From the NCBI GenBank assembly GCA_021396245.1, contig WNYE01000091.1, forward strand, positions 1-64,000: DNA of 64,000 bases. The letters are read 5' to 3'. This DNA comes from Sporothrix humicola (lineage: Eukaryota; Ascomycota; Sordariomycetes; Ophiostomatales; Ophiostomataceae). The notes under the pieces are model-generated. The model made no database searches and was not told where the DNA came from. It saw nothing but the letters and a program-made list of their open reading frames with translations. The translations under genes were made by a program, and so were the position numbers. The number at the start of each line of letters is the position of its first letter. The first letter of the stretch is position 1. This document shows, piece by piece, positions 23,388 to 35,236 of the stretch.

Positions 23388-24956
23388 CTACTCCTCACCA
23401 TCGCGGTTGGAGATCTGCGACTCGACAGTCGTCTGTCTAGCGGGACTGCCCTCGAGGTGTTCCCAAGCCAGGCCGCGGGGAATGGGCGTGAGATACCGGT
23501 GCTGGCTGGGACTAAAGTCCCGGCGAACGCGAGTGTGGCCTAACATCTGAAAAATGTCCATATAGACATAACCAGAGCGACGGGGGATAGCAAGGCGACC
23601 ATGGTCATTCTGAATGTTGGTGTCCTGAGCGGCGGGCATCTGGGGGGCAGTTGCGCCGTTGACAAGAACGTCCGGCGAGCTGGGCCCAAAAGGATAGCTG
23701 GCACCGAGGCCAAAAGGATCGTGATCGTGGTCATTCTGGTCGTTGTCTTCATGATCATCGTCACCGCGGGCGCTGGCGTCCTCATAGATATGGAATTCAA
23801 TGGGGCCATCGAGGGCGCCGGCATTGTTGTGGAAGGACTCGGTGCCCGCAATGGAGGAATCAGTGGTATTGGTGGGCCTTAGGTCGGCGTAGATATCAAG
23901 GAAATCATCGTCACCATCGGCGGGCTCAATGCTGGGAAGTGCGTCGTCACGGTGGATGCGGGTGTTGGCCTCTGCGTCATACTAAAACGCAGCTCCAAGA
24001 GCCGGATGATGATTGACAGGATGATTGGCTTGGGCATCGCGGTGATTGCCAGTGCCAGCATGAAAGGCCAGCGCCGTGGTCAACTCCTCACATCGAACAA
24101 ATGCCTCGATGCGGGCCATGATGTCGGCTGCAAGCGGGTCGTTGTCATCATTGGAGACATCTCTAAAGTAGGGACCATGGTCATTGACAGGCGTTGGAGA
24201 CGCAGTAGGAGCTGGAGCGTCGTTCTCGTCATTAAACTGGCTGCTGCTGGTTGTAGCGATGCTAGCCACGTCAATGGTGGCGTCAGAACCGGCGGAGCCA
24301 TTGCTGCCAAGAGTGGCTGCGACAGAGCTCGCGCGTGTGGGAACAACGGGCTGGGTGTCGTCGTCAGCTGCAGCGGCAGAGGCGACAGCGTTGAGGTTGA
24401 GGCTTCTGTCGCCGTCATCGATGGCGGCGGAATGGTCGGCGGCGAGCATACCAGCGACCTTGTTCGTGGCCTCCTCTCGGTCGACGAGCCCAAAGTGAGC
24501 CTCCAGTGTCAGGCGCATAGAGTACGGCATATCTCTTAGGGCTAGCTCCGCCTCAAGCTCCGTGTCGCACTCAGAGTCCCGGTCAGAGTCGTGGAGGACA
24601 TCATGGGTGTCGAAAGCAGACGGAATTGCTTTGAGATCGATTATGGTTTCGCAGTCTTCTTGCTTGATGGCGGCCTGGTCGTTGTGGGCATCGAATAGGG
24701 CATCCACATCGACAATGTGGGAATCAGGGCCAGTAGCTCTGGTACGCTTGGCGGCACGCTGCTCGTTGTCATGCTCGTCGTCGACGGAGCGAGGGCGCTT
24801 GCTGCTGGCAGATGAGAAAAGGGCAACATCGCCGACACTGTTGGCGGCGGGCTGGGCAGTCTTGACGCGCTTGGTGGCGTGGTCTTGATGGGCAGTCTCA
24901 TCGCTGGAGCGAGGACGCTTGCCGCTGACGGCGTTGGTGGGGGAAGCGCGCGCCAT
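23388..24956 (-). CDS. acidic, probable nuclear unknown protein with one in-frame TAG
   Basis: One frame of 523 codons from ATG 24956 to TAG 23390-23388, interrupted only by TAG at 23984-23982 (codon 325). The ~195 codons after the internal stop keep the same Asp/Ala-rich, GC-third-position character (for example HIYEDASARGDDDHED), so the frame is maintained. No frameshift is present. The N-terminal ~75 residues carry four basic clusters (KRPRSS at 13, KRVK near 29, KRPRS near 52, KRTR near 68) that look like nuclear localisation signals, probably a duplicated N-terminal unit. The rest is low complexity, with a more ordered C-terminus (SGYVYMDIFQMLGHTR). No domain recognised. An intron ending at this TAG was considered, but no donor in the right phase is visible. 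Confidence 0.6.
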
Positions 24957-27900
24957 GATGGGGTTGGTTGCTGGCTATTGGGTGCTGGATGATGATGCTT
25001 GGTCGTCGCCGATGATCTGACGGTGATCTGAGTCTCCGAAAGATAAAAACGACTCAAATGCACACACAAAGAGCGAGGCGGCTGGCTGATCGCTGTCGAC
25101 GCTGAAAGAAACAGAGCTGCTCAAGTTGTCCTGGTCCTGGCGGCGATGAGGATGGGCGGCAAGAGGACAAGATGACAAAGGACTAGTAGATGAAGCGACA
25201 AAGTCTGGTCGGTCGGTTGGTCAGTCGTGGCGATGACAATCTGAGCAACAGGTGACGGCGGGGTAGGCGGCGAGCGCGAGAGTGAGGCTGGACAGCAGAG
25301 GAGGGGGCCGGACTATGTCGACGGCCGGGTCGATAGCGACGAAAAATAAAAAGAGGAGGAGGTGAGGAGAGAGATGAATAGATGTGAGGGGTGATGGTTG
25401 GCGCTGATAATAAATGCTGGTCGCAGGTCGCAGGTCGATGGTGATGATAAATGATGGTGTGGTGGCGCAAAACAAGTACTATGACAATGCGATAGATCTT
25501 GTGTTGCTGAAGAAGAAAGAGTGAAAAGGTCGACAAGTGATTCAGGCGGGGGGATGAGTTGTATTTATGGCCAGAGGGGCAGTCCCAAAGGCTGGCCAGA
25601 TCAGCAAAATCAGCAGCATCAGACATTTTGCTCGGTTAGGAAGGGACGCGTAGTGAATGAAGTCGTTTGTGCCAAGTTACAATTTCGATTGGTCATAGGA
25701 AATAGAGAGCAAGTACAGTTTTGGTGTTGAGTGGTGCGAAAGTACCCTCACAAACTTTTGGTGGGTGGGCGACGACCGATTCTGATATCAAGATGCTGCT
25801 TCGCGATGTCAACAATTTGTTGATTCAGCCCATTTTGGTGCGAAATACAGTGGTACTTGCATGAACTCGCTGAAAAGGTACCTCTGGCAGAAGCACAACA
25901 TATCCTATACCCCCCAAGAAGGTACTTTCAAGTCACTGCTCTCCGGCTGTTGTTGGTGATGAGGCTCTTGCCTGTTCTGTGAGGTGTGGTAGCACAAATC
26001 AAACGGAAAAGTGGATTTCCCACGTGGTCGAGGGTCGTTGTGGTTCTACGGGCTGTTTGTTTACCAGAAAGTGGATATCGAGGTGGCAAACTCAAGAACC
26101 TCGTCAATAGAACAATAGGAATAGAAAAGGGCACAATAAGAAGACTCGGCCGAGTTCGAGCTGTGAATCACCAATACAGTGGAGTCGCTGCGTTTGTCCG
26201 GAGAGAAATGACCGGCTCGAGAACAGTGAGTCAAGAGTGGTGATTCACAGGTCGTCACCATGATTGGCGATGGCTATCCTGAGGACTTTTTAACAATTCT
26301 ACGAAATCGCAACGTTCAACATCGGCTCGGAGCTCGAGGGCTGCACAAACCGGTGATGCTCCGTGAGGTGACGTTGAACGTAGATTTTGGCGGATGCAAA
26401 TCGCCGTTGACAGACCCACTTTTCTGCCTCTTTTGCGCCGAATTTCACAGCTCCCATTTCCAGGTGCCACTCCCACACAGTTCGTCGGAGGACGGATGCA
26501 CGCATCCATGCCGTCGTGCAGCGGCTCGATAGGACTGTACCGGGGTTGTGCTCGTCGTGCTTAATTCTCAAGGATATTTTGTGCCCTTCTTTTATGCATT
26601 TGCTCAGTCTTTCTTGATGCCCTCTCTCTCCCCTCTTTCCCTGCCCCTGCCTTTCTCACTAAAGATTTAGGGCTCGGCAGAAGACCACGCTACAGCGCCC
26701 ACCCGCTAACGCTCCCGAAAAGCTAGGCGCTTTCCGGCGACCTGCAGCACTGTCTTTGCTGTCCTTCGTCGCTCTCGATTTCCCTCTCAAGCGTGCCCCG
26801 CCCCGATATCTGCGCCGATGCATCGCTGGCGTGCGCTGGCCTGCACTGGCTTGCTGGCGGAATTGTTCCCCGCCCAGTGATGCTCGTTTAGTGCATGCCC
26901 AAGCTTGCCCAGAGATGTCCCTCAAGAGTCCGTGGCCGAGTGCCCGACATGGTCTCCCGTTCGTCTTTTTTGCCCAATTCTTTACTCATTTGCCCCTGAC
27001 CCCTTATTATGAACTGATGATGGATGATGATCAATGCTTTGGTGATAAGGTCAACAACGGCGACTGCCTCTCGATATTCCATGATAGCTGGCCCTTTTGA
27101 CATCGACTCGGGAGCTGTTTTTGTGCAGCCGTTACTCCGTATGCGAGCTCGTATTGCCCGCGAGCGAATTGCCGTATTGACCACCCGCAACACTTTTGTC
27201 TCCTTGCCAAGTTTGACAATTCGGATTGCCCTTTTCGCTGACGGACGTCTTCAACATTGGGCGGGTAGCCCGGGGCATACTGCAACCCTCCTGTCCATTT
27301 GTGGCCATCTTTTGGTCTTTCCTTGACTTTTGCAGTTGCTTTCCGTCGTTCTTGCCGTCCAGCGAACAGACACCGCATGCAACCGAATGCGACTAGGTCC
27401 GAATGAGGAAGGCCTTGGCCGTGCCAATGCGTGCAAACGTTTGCTCTTTCCATACTCTGGATGTTGTATGGTATGATTGCGATGTTAGGAAGGAACCATC
27501 AAAACATCGAAAGGTTCGCCCTTTGTTCTTTCTGCATTATCTCTGCCGCCGGCCGGCATCTGCAGAGAGGGACAGTGAATTGGGGAGGTTACACGGCTGC
27601 ACCTTCTTCACTTTACTACGTGGGACACCTCCCTGGCGGAGGCGGAGAAGGAACTCACGGAACGCTCTTTCCTGCCCGCACAGATAATGGCAATTTGTAG
27701 CTGAAAACCAACAGACATTTTGGCTCTTTCTGCGCCGATGCCACTTTGCCCTTTCGCGTAACTCACCGCTCCTTTAGCCCCCTTTTCTCCTTTCTCCTCA
27801 ACAATCGATTGCCTTCGTCTTTGCTTCTTGTCATCGGTTCTTGTCCCCTCTCCCTTTTGTTGAATTCTTCCGTCCTGTCCGGCCTGCCGCCGATGCGGTG

Positions 27901-28912
27901 ATGATGCTGGACGGAAAGCTTTGTTTCTCTTTCTCCTCAAACGCTGCCGTCCATTTTATCCGACTTTACGACTCTACGACCCTGCCACTCGACGTTCTCC
28001 GTTTCTTTTCTGTCTTATTTGCCCCGTTACGACGTACATGCGTCTCGCATGGTGGGATCATCCATGCTCCATCCATGCTTTTCGCTCTCTTCTCTCCAAT
28101 CCGATCCCCTCAACCCCCCTTGTTCTCAACTCTTGACCCGCTCACATCATCCAACGGTCGTCCCCGCCTCCTCCCGATTCCAGATTACGACGCACCCTGT
28201 TCCGTTTAGCGCTGTCAATCCGAACAGTTCCCTGCTGAACGTCTCTTTGGCAGTGGGCTGTCTTTAGCGGACTTGCGAGCACAAAACACGAACTTGCCCT
28301 GAAAGAAGGCAAGCCGCGAGGCCAAAGAACCATATCGTGGGGGGTCAAAGGCTCCCGTTTTGCCGTCGACTGCGATCTTTCTGCGTCTTCTGTGTCTCTT
28401 CCAGGCAATCTGACCTGTTTCTTTTCGCAGTTCAGCAGGGTCGCCGTGGCCACTTTTTTTGTGGGCGGGATCGTCAGCGCCTTTCCTTCATTTTCTTCGT
28501 CGCTCCCATTTTCTACTTTTTCCTTTTCTTCTTCCAATCTTTTCCCCTTTCTTCGTTTCTCTATTTATATTCTACAAAAGCGACCAGCGGGAACGACGAT
28601 CAAAAGCCTTGTTTTTGCGGGGACTCGACAACGGGCAAAGAAGGCCGACGACGAAAAGTCAAGAAGAGACAAGAAGAGACGGATCCCTTCGAACGAATTA
28701 TCCTCTTTACCTCATACACACTCGCCCCCAAGACCAAGACAATTGAGACGACCAGAAACGTCAAACACCCACGACGCATCCCACAACTCTCGCGCCCAGG
28801 ACGACCCCCCGAGTTACACAAGAGACCGGATGAGGCGCACCAAATCACAGAAAAAGAAAGTATAATACGACACGTAGAAAAACGAGAAAAGCAGAACACA
28901 AAAACGAAAGCC
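24957..28912. other. long intergenic region
   Basis: About 4 kb between divergently oriented genes. Numerous short frames, none with motif or splice support. The pyrimidine-rich stretch at about 27770-28570 is probably promoter and 5' UTR of the methyltransferase gene. A frame open from 28337 into the methyltransferase start has no supporting motif upstream of 28913. Confidence 0.5.
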
Positions 28913-30312
28913 ATGGGAGACAAAACCGAGCAAACAGCAGAGGCAGGCTCACCAACCGCTGTGGCTGCTGTCGCTTCTGCGTCTTCACCACCTGCTGCCG
29001 CCAAATCGCCAAAATCACGATCTGGCACCGCGTCGCCAAGGCTAGGAGCGGGCATCGGTATTGGCGACGGCATTATTGACGCCGAAGATGTTGTATGTTG
29101 CGATGGCTTCGATCTGACGGGATCTTTTCTGGAATCAATCGCCAGTTCGACGACTAACTTCGTCTCCTCAATTACAGGTCGACGACACAGAGTCTGCACT
29201 TGCCGAGTCAATGTGAGCATTGCCCAATTGCTGTGCCACGAGCTAATACCATGGTTCGCAACGGGCTGGATACAAGACTGACACGAACATAGCGCCACAT
29301 ACACGACATCACTAGCATCGAGCGTCTTCAACTATCCAGTCGAACATGGCCGGCGATACCACGCATACCAAGATGGCCGTACGTTCAACAGCCTCTCTTT
29401 TCCCTGCCCTGCCCGTAAAGTTTGTCACTAACAACCTCCAGGATACACAAGGCCAAACGACGAGCTGGAGATGGACCGCCTCTTATTGATACACACGATT
29501 GTCACGACAGCACAGGGAGGCCTCTACCAAGCACCGATCGACACCGACAAGCCGCAGCGGATCCTCGACATTGGCACAGGGAATGGTGTCTGGGCCATCG
29601 AGATGGGCGACATGCTACCGAACGCGACCGTTATCGGCAACGACTTGAGTGCTAACATGCCTGCTTTCGTGCCGCCGAACGTCAAGTTCGAGGTCGACGA
29701 CGTCGAGAACGAGTGGCTCTACGACCAGCCGTTTTCCTACATTTTCTGTCGATACATGGCCGCCAGCATCGCCGACTGGCCACAGCTGGTGCGCCGCAGC
29801 TACGAAAATCTCGAGCCGGGAGGCTGGGCCGAGTTCCAAGATTTCGACCTGACGTACTATTCCGAGGATGGATCCCTAGCCGCCGACAATCCGCTGCTTG
29901 TCTGGATCACGACGGCCTGTGACGCCGCCGAAGCGATTGGCCGTGACACGCGGCCCGGGTCGAAACTGAAGGGCTGGTTCGAGCAGACGGGCTTCACCAA
30001 CATCCACCACCGGCGGTACAAGCTGCCGATCGGAACATGGCCCAAGGACCCCGTGCTGAAACAGATTGGTCTGCACAACTATATGCAGATCAACCAGGGT
30101 CTGGAAGGTCTGTCGATGCGGCTGTTTACCAACGTGCTCAAGTGGACGCGCGAGCAGGTCATGGTGGTGCTGGCGGATGTGCGCAAGCAGCTGCACAACC
30201 CCAACGTCCATGCCATTCTTGACTAGTAAGTTGTTGTTATCGGTGTTGATGACTTGTCTTGCTCCCTGCTAACAATATTAGCCACGTCGTGTATGGTCAG
30301 AAGCCGGAGTGA
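28913..30312 (+). CDS. LaeA/TAM-like SAM-dependent methyltransferase
   Basis: Five exons: 28913-29092, 29178-29212, 29293-29378, 29442-30225, 30282-30312; product 371 aa, TGA stop. All four introns (56-85 bp) have GTATGT, GTGAGC, GTACGT or GTAAGT donors and CTAAC/CTGAC branch sites. Splicing yields ESIATYTTSLASSVFNYPVE and GRRYHAYQDGRYTRPND, the usual lead-in of this family, then SAM motif I ILDIGTGNGVW (about residues 141-151), PNATVIGNDLS, and a C-terminal end HVVYGQKPE. Without the last 31-bp exon the frame appears to end at a TAG made by the donor site. Fungal members include velvet-associated LaeA and many metabolite methyltransferases; no cluster lies nearby, so the substrate is unknown. 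The N-terminal ~50 residues are Ala/Ser-rich and disordered. Confidence 0.92.
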
Positions 30313-32104
30313 TCATACTTACCTTTGTTTGCCTTGTCTTTTATCGCCATGTTCATCAATCCAGCGACTTGCAACAGCATGTTTCATTTTTCTGTGGTTT
30401 TTTGAGGCTTTATTTTTATGGGAGAGAGCGAGTCCCAGCATTCATGACAAAATTTTGAATTCATTCTATATTCTTGGTTGCACATTTTCTTTCCCTTCAT
30501 GCGGGTGTGATCGTTTGGCTGGCTGGTGTCAGCCTGTGCTACTAACCAACAGCCAACGAGATAGCAAGCATGACAGGACGCTTCACGCGGACTTTGAGGG
30601 CGTCGAAACCCCCGACATCTCGCGAGACAACATATCATCAGACGTTCCACAAGGCGCCCGATTGACGAAACAAGGATGCAAGGATCTGATAAGGTATAGC
30701 CTTAGTATTGTGCACAGACGGTGGCCCTCTGAGTCCAATATTGCACATTTAAAGTGGAAGGTGAAGCAGGCTGCCAAGACCTGGCCGCCCTCTGTCGTCA
30801 ACTTGCGGAAGCAAGGAGAAAGAAGCATAAAGACAAGAGGGCCTACGGAGTGGCCGATGGAAGCATTCTAGAAGGCATGATCGCCCATGCCAGGTCATGC
30901 AAGATGGAAGCCAGGGTCAGATATCGGAAAGTGACAGAAACGACAGAAGCCCACAAAGAAGCAAAGAAGAAGAAAAGAAAAGGTGTCACATATGTCGTGC
31001 AGGGAGAAAAAAGGAGTACTTTTGACAGTCTTTGGGTCATTCTCGTGCCTAGGTCTCAGTCGCACTCCATCTTGTCCATCTCGCACATCTCGCTTCCCAT
31101 TGACGGACCCCGGAACAATATCAAGAAACGGCACGCGCCAGGTCTCCACTCCCGGGGCTGGAGGCTGGAGGTTGCCTTGGGTAGCCTTGGCGGAGTGTTC
31201 CGGAGGAGGTGAGTAAGTCGGATCCGAAATATGTCTTGGTTCCTTTGAATGGACAATACTAACAAGTGCGACCAAGTGTGGCCGCTGATTGGTCGCCTGG
31301 TGCAACTTGGACGCGAGGGGCATTCTAGCATCCTAGCAAGACATTCTAGCAAACCTTCTAGAACGAAACGGCGTGCGCTCGCCTTTCACAAACTTTTACA
31401 TATTTTTACATTCTTTTTCGATTTACGACCAATGCTTCCAATGTCTCATTGGGGGCTCAAAATTGCATGTACGACCGCGAAGCAGCTGCATATTATCGAT
31501 GCACGTCTCCTCATCACCTGTCTTTGCACATGCGTTTGTTTCGTCGTATTTTCCTGCATTTCCTGCACACTGTTCAGCCACGTTGCTCTGTTTATTTGCT
31601 TTTTCTTCGACCGGTGCTCGCCCAACAGACTTGATGTTTCACAAGAACCACATTTACCTGCATCTCCTCTCGACAAACGATATTCCAACGGAACCTTTTT
31701 CATCATCACCAAGAAAGACCCATACCTTTTCCTACCGTCCATTAGACAACTCACGGCCGCGCCAAGCGCAAGCCTGAAGTGGAAGGCAAAAGTCATTACA
31801 TTGTGCATGGCTCAATGAGGAAAGGTTGAGGCCATGTGAAGGTGTGTGGAGACCTTCCTCCCTCCTTCCTTATGTCAATTGATGTTTTCCATCCTCCTCT
31901 CTGGCCTCGTTTGTTGTCGTTGACTTGTCTTTGGAAGAAGAATACGGTGAAGTGGGTCATTGACTTAGTGGTCAAGGCTTCATTGGACGCTGCCCGTGGG
32001 AGAGACAAGTCACTTGCGTCTACTCTGTTGCTTCTTCTTCTCCTTCCTCTTCCACTTGGCCCCCTTGTTTGGGGAGTTCGTCTTGTCAAGTACATCTTGT
32101 CGGT
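30313..32104. other. intergenic, nothing recognised
   Basis: 3' flank of the methyltransferase and 5' flank of the S28 peptidase. Short frames only. Purine-rich around 30940-30990. Confidence 0.5.
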
Positions 32105-32112
32105 GTATTTAA
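32105..32112 (+). promoter_or_regulatory. TATA-like box of the S28 peptidase gene
   Basis: TATTTAAG 143 bp upstream of the ATG at 32255. Assigned by motif and position only. Confidence 0.35.
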
Positions 32113-32254
32113 GATGGATGCGTCTCCCTCTTTCCTTTTCACACGAAGATCGACCAAGGCCAGCTCCCACCAGCGAGCATCCCAATCATCACACCTCATC
32201 ATATTACCCTTTCCTTAATCACTCAACACATCTTGGTTTCTCTCCCTTCCGGCC

Positions 32255-34091
32255 ATGAAGCTCTCTCTCTCTTTTGTGGCCATGCTGGCCGCCCAAAGCG
32301 CTGAAGCCTTTGGCAAGTTACCCTTTGGCTTCAAACCGCCAGGCATGGTCAAGGGCACGTTCAGCTCGAATGTTGCCTACAGCGTCGACATGGCCACCAG
32401 CGGCCACTCCATGGGCCCATGCTATCCAGGTGGAGGCGGAGGTACTCCCGGTAGTGGAGGTGGTGGTGGGCACGGCGGTGGAGGAAGTACTCCCGCCCCC
32501 ACGTTCGGCTGGGGTACGTTCCAGCAGGTCATTGACCACAACAACCCACGCAAGGGCACGTTCTCGCAGCGGTTCTGGTACAGCACGCAGTACTGGAAGG
32601 GACCCGGGTCGCCGATCATTTTGATCAGCCCTGGCGAGCAGTCCGGCACGGGCTTCAACGACACGTTCCTGACGAACCAGCGCATCTCGGGCCTGTTTGG
32701 CGAGAAGACGACGGGTGCCGTGGTCATTCTGGAGCACCGCTACTGGGGCGAGAGCTCGCCGTACCCGAGCCTGACCGTCGAGCACATGCAGTATCTCACG
32801 GTCGACCAGTCTCTGCGGGATTTCACGTACTTTGCCAACAACTGGGTGCCGCCCTTTGACACGAGCGGCAAGAGCAAGCCTCAGAAGGCGCCGTGGGTGC
32901 TGTGTGGCGGATCTTACGCCGGTGCCTTGGCCGGCTGGGAAGCGAACCTGGCGGCTGGCCAGCCCGAAGCCGTGGGGCACACAAGCCCGTTCTGGGCCTA
33001 CTACGCCACAAGCGCCGTAGTCCAGACGGTCGGCGACATGTGGCAGTACTTTGAAGTCGTGCGCGGCGCGACAGCGCAAAACTGCAGCACAGACGTGATC
33101 AACGTCATCAAGTACATTGACAACATTCTGTTGCACGGCACAAACGCGCAGAAAGTCGCCCTCAAGACACCGTTCAAGCTGCAGGACTTGAACGATGCCG
33201 ACTTTGCACGTGCTCTCGCCTTTGGCCCGACCGTCTTCCAGGCATCGCAGTTCTTCATGCAGAGCGCCTGGGGCTTCACGCCCTACTACATGTTCTGCGA
33301 CTACATTGAGAACATGTGGGACGGCTCGGGCAACACAAACCCCGGCCCCGGCGGTGTCGGCGTCACCAAGGCGCTTGCCGGATACGCGAAGTGGTTCGTC
33401 GAAGTGCCCCTTCCCCATCGTGAGTCTCCTCCCAGTGCACACTACTGTATATATGTCACCCATTGCACCCACTAACGACCTAGTCTGCGAGGAGTTCCCG
33501 TACCCCGACTTCCAGGGCACGTACAACACCCAGTGCCTCCGCAACCTCAACGCGTCCAGCTCCATGTACCTCGACCTGACGCCTGACAACGTTATCGACC
33601 GCCAGTACTGGTGGCTGCTGTGCAACGAGCCCCTCGCCTGGTTCCAGGACGTCGCCCCGGCCGGCACGCCCTCCATCGTGTCCAAGCTCGTCGACTACAA
33701 CTACCACGTCGACATTTGCAAAGCCATGTTCCCCGCCATGGCCGGCGGCTTCGGCCTGCAGCACGGCGCCACCACTGCCCGCTTCAACAGCTACACCGGC
33801 GGCTGGTCTGTCCCGCCCAGCAAGACGCCCCGCCTTCTGTACACAAACGGCCAGGTCGACCCCTGGCAGGTCGTCACCGTCAGCTCGCCGTACCGGCCCG
33901 GCGGGCCCCTGGCCAGCAGCGCCAATGTGCCCGTCCATATTGTGCCTGAGGGCAACCACTGCTCGGATGTTTATGGGGAGAACTGGGCCGTCAACGCCGG
34001 CGTCAAGGCTGTCGCCGATGCCGAGGCCGCCCAGATCCTGCAGTGGACCAACGAGTTCTACAGCACCAAGCACATTACGAAGCCGACGTAG
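32255..34091 (+). CDS. secreted serine peptidase, family S28 (prolyl carboxypeptidase-like)
   Basis: Exons 32255-33419 and 33484-34091 with a 64-bp intron (donor GTGAGT, branch CTAAC, acceptor CCTAG); product 590 aa. A signal peptide (MKLSLSFVAMLAAQSAEA) leads to a glycine-rich linker (about residues 58-77) and then the S28 domain: FWYSTQYWKGPGSPI, an EHRYWGESSP segment, nucleophile Ser220 in GGSYAG, Asp514 in NGQVDPW and His547 in PEGNHCSD. These three form the catalytic triad expected of enzymes cleaving after proline, usually at acidic pH. It is likely extracellular and nutritional. The Gly-rich insertion between signal and domain is unusual but close to homopolymeric. TAG stop. Confidence 0.93.
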
Positions 34092-34702
34092 GCGGCGGTC
34101 TGCGGGAGGATGACAACGGGTACATTTGATTCCTGTGGACATTCTACTATGAATCGTATCAGTCGCGCATATCACTTGGTCAATAGCTAGTATGAATGTT
34201 CATGAGGATACATTTAGTTGGCTCGTACAGGACTAGAAAATAAAAGAAACACGGCCTGAGACTGGCAACTCCAAACTCCACCTGAAGATCTGACAAAGGA
34301 TAGATAACAACCGCTGCCTCTGGCATACGGTAGTATAAAAGATGAAGGGTAGAAATATGACAGAGAAAGAATACATGAAATCCACTTCATCCCTCGTAAC
34401 AACATAGAAAACAGTCTCACTCCGCTCTCTTCTCCAAAGTAACGCAACCAGCCCGAATAGACCCCTATAAAATGACAAGAACAAGATAAAGACTGCTGCT
34501 AAAGCAAACCGCCGTATACAGGAAATATTAGACATTAAGTTAAGATCCACCCCCCGTGTGAAACGCCGTGAAAATGCGACTTGAAAAGAAAACATGAGGA
34601 AAAAAAATGATGAGCCAGGACCAAATGGTATCTGGTCAAACAAGACTTTTCGGCCCATCTGAAGTGGTGGTGCGGGGCGCCATGACGATGTTTGGGTGCC
34701 AA
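34092..34702. other. intergenic, nothing recognised
   Basis: Convergent 3' flanks of the S28 peptidase and the small gene at 34703-35236. No RNA gene or repeat seen. Confidence 0.5.
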
Positions 34703-35236
34703 TTAGTCGTCGCTCTCGGACATCTCGTCGTCTGCGAGGCTGCCTGCGTCGAGATCGGTGTCGCCTTCGGATGTGGTATCCTCCAGGACGGAGATGGCAG
34801 CCGCTGCAATACCTTGCAGGGCAGCGTTTGCGGCATGAAGACGATCAATGTGTGCGTTAATGCGGGTGACGATGGCGATGTGCTTATCCTGGAGCTCCCC
34901 CATGAAGTTCTAGTTGATGGGGTGGCGGCGGCTCGACGGGTTAGGCGGTGTGTACACGTTGGCAACATGGGCCAACTGGATAATGGCCGAGAGGACGAGC
35001 TGCTCGCGCTCTACCTCGTCGGTTCTTATGCCCACGAGGTCGTTGTGGTTAGCGAGCTTGATCAGCTGCGCTGGGCAGTAGACGTCGTTGATGAGCTGGC
35101 GCTCAAACTGGTCGGCGATTCGAAGAGTCTTGTGGATCAGGCCGGCGAGAGAGCTCCGTCGGAGAAAGTAGTGCTGGCGCTGGATGCGCAGCATAGAGCT
35201 GACGATCTCCGGCGTAATTGGTTCTGCAGAAGACAT
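34703..35236 (-). CDS. small helical unknown protein with one in-frame TAG
   Basis: ATG 35236 to TAA 34703, 178 codons, with TAG at 34912-34910 (codon 109) as the only interruption. Before it the frame reads NVYTPPNPSSRRHPIN, after it NFMGELQDKHIAIVTRINAH and an acidic tail ending DDEMSESDD. Both halves are helical and charged with coiled-coil character, so they look like one protein. Upstream codons in frame (to 35494) form an unlikely Cys/Phe-rich leader, so I start at 35236, where MSSAEPITPEIV begins cleanly. No domain recognised; function unknown. A functional product would need editing or readthrough; otherwise it makes a 108-residue protein. Confidence 0.55.

Noticed and set aside
28337..28912. 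Upstream extension of the methyltransferase frame
   Set aside because: Pyrimidine-rich 5' UTR-like sequence with no family match before ATG 28913.
29213..29281. Methyltransferase exon reading through the second intron
   Set aside because: Donor GTGAGC, branch CTGAC and acceptor CATAG splice to the conserved ATYTTSLASSVFNY segment; the read-through has no family match.
30224..30226. TAG stop at the end of the methyltransferase main exon
   Set aside because: It is created by the GTAAGT donor; splicing adds a 31-bp exon ending HVVYGQKPE and TGA.
32318..33685. 455-codon minus-strand frame
   Set aside because: Antisense shadow of the S28 peptidase, which has a full catalytic triad and a supported intron.
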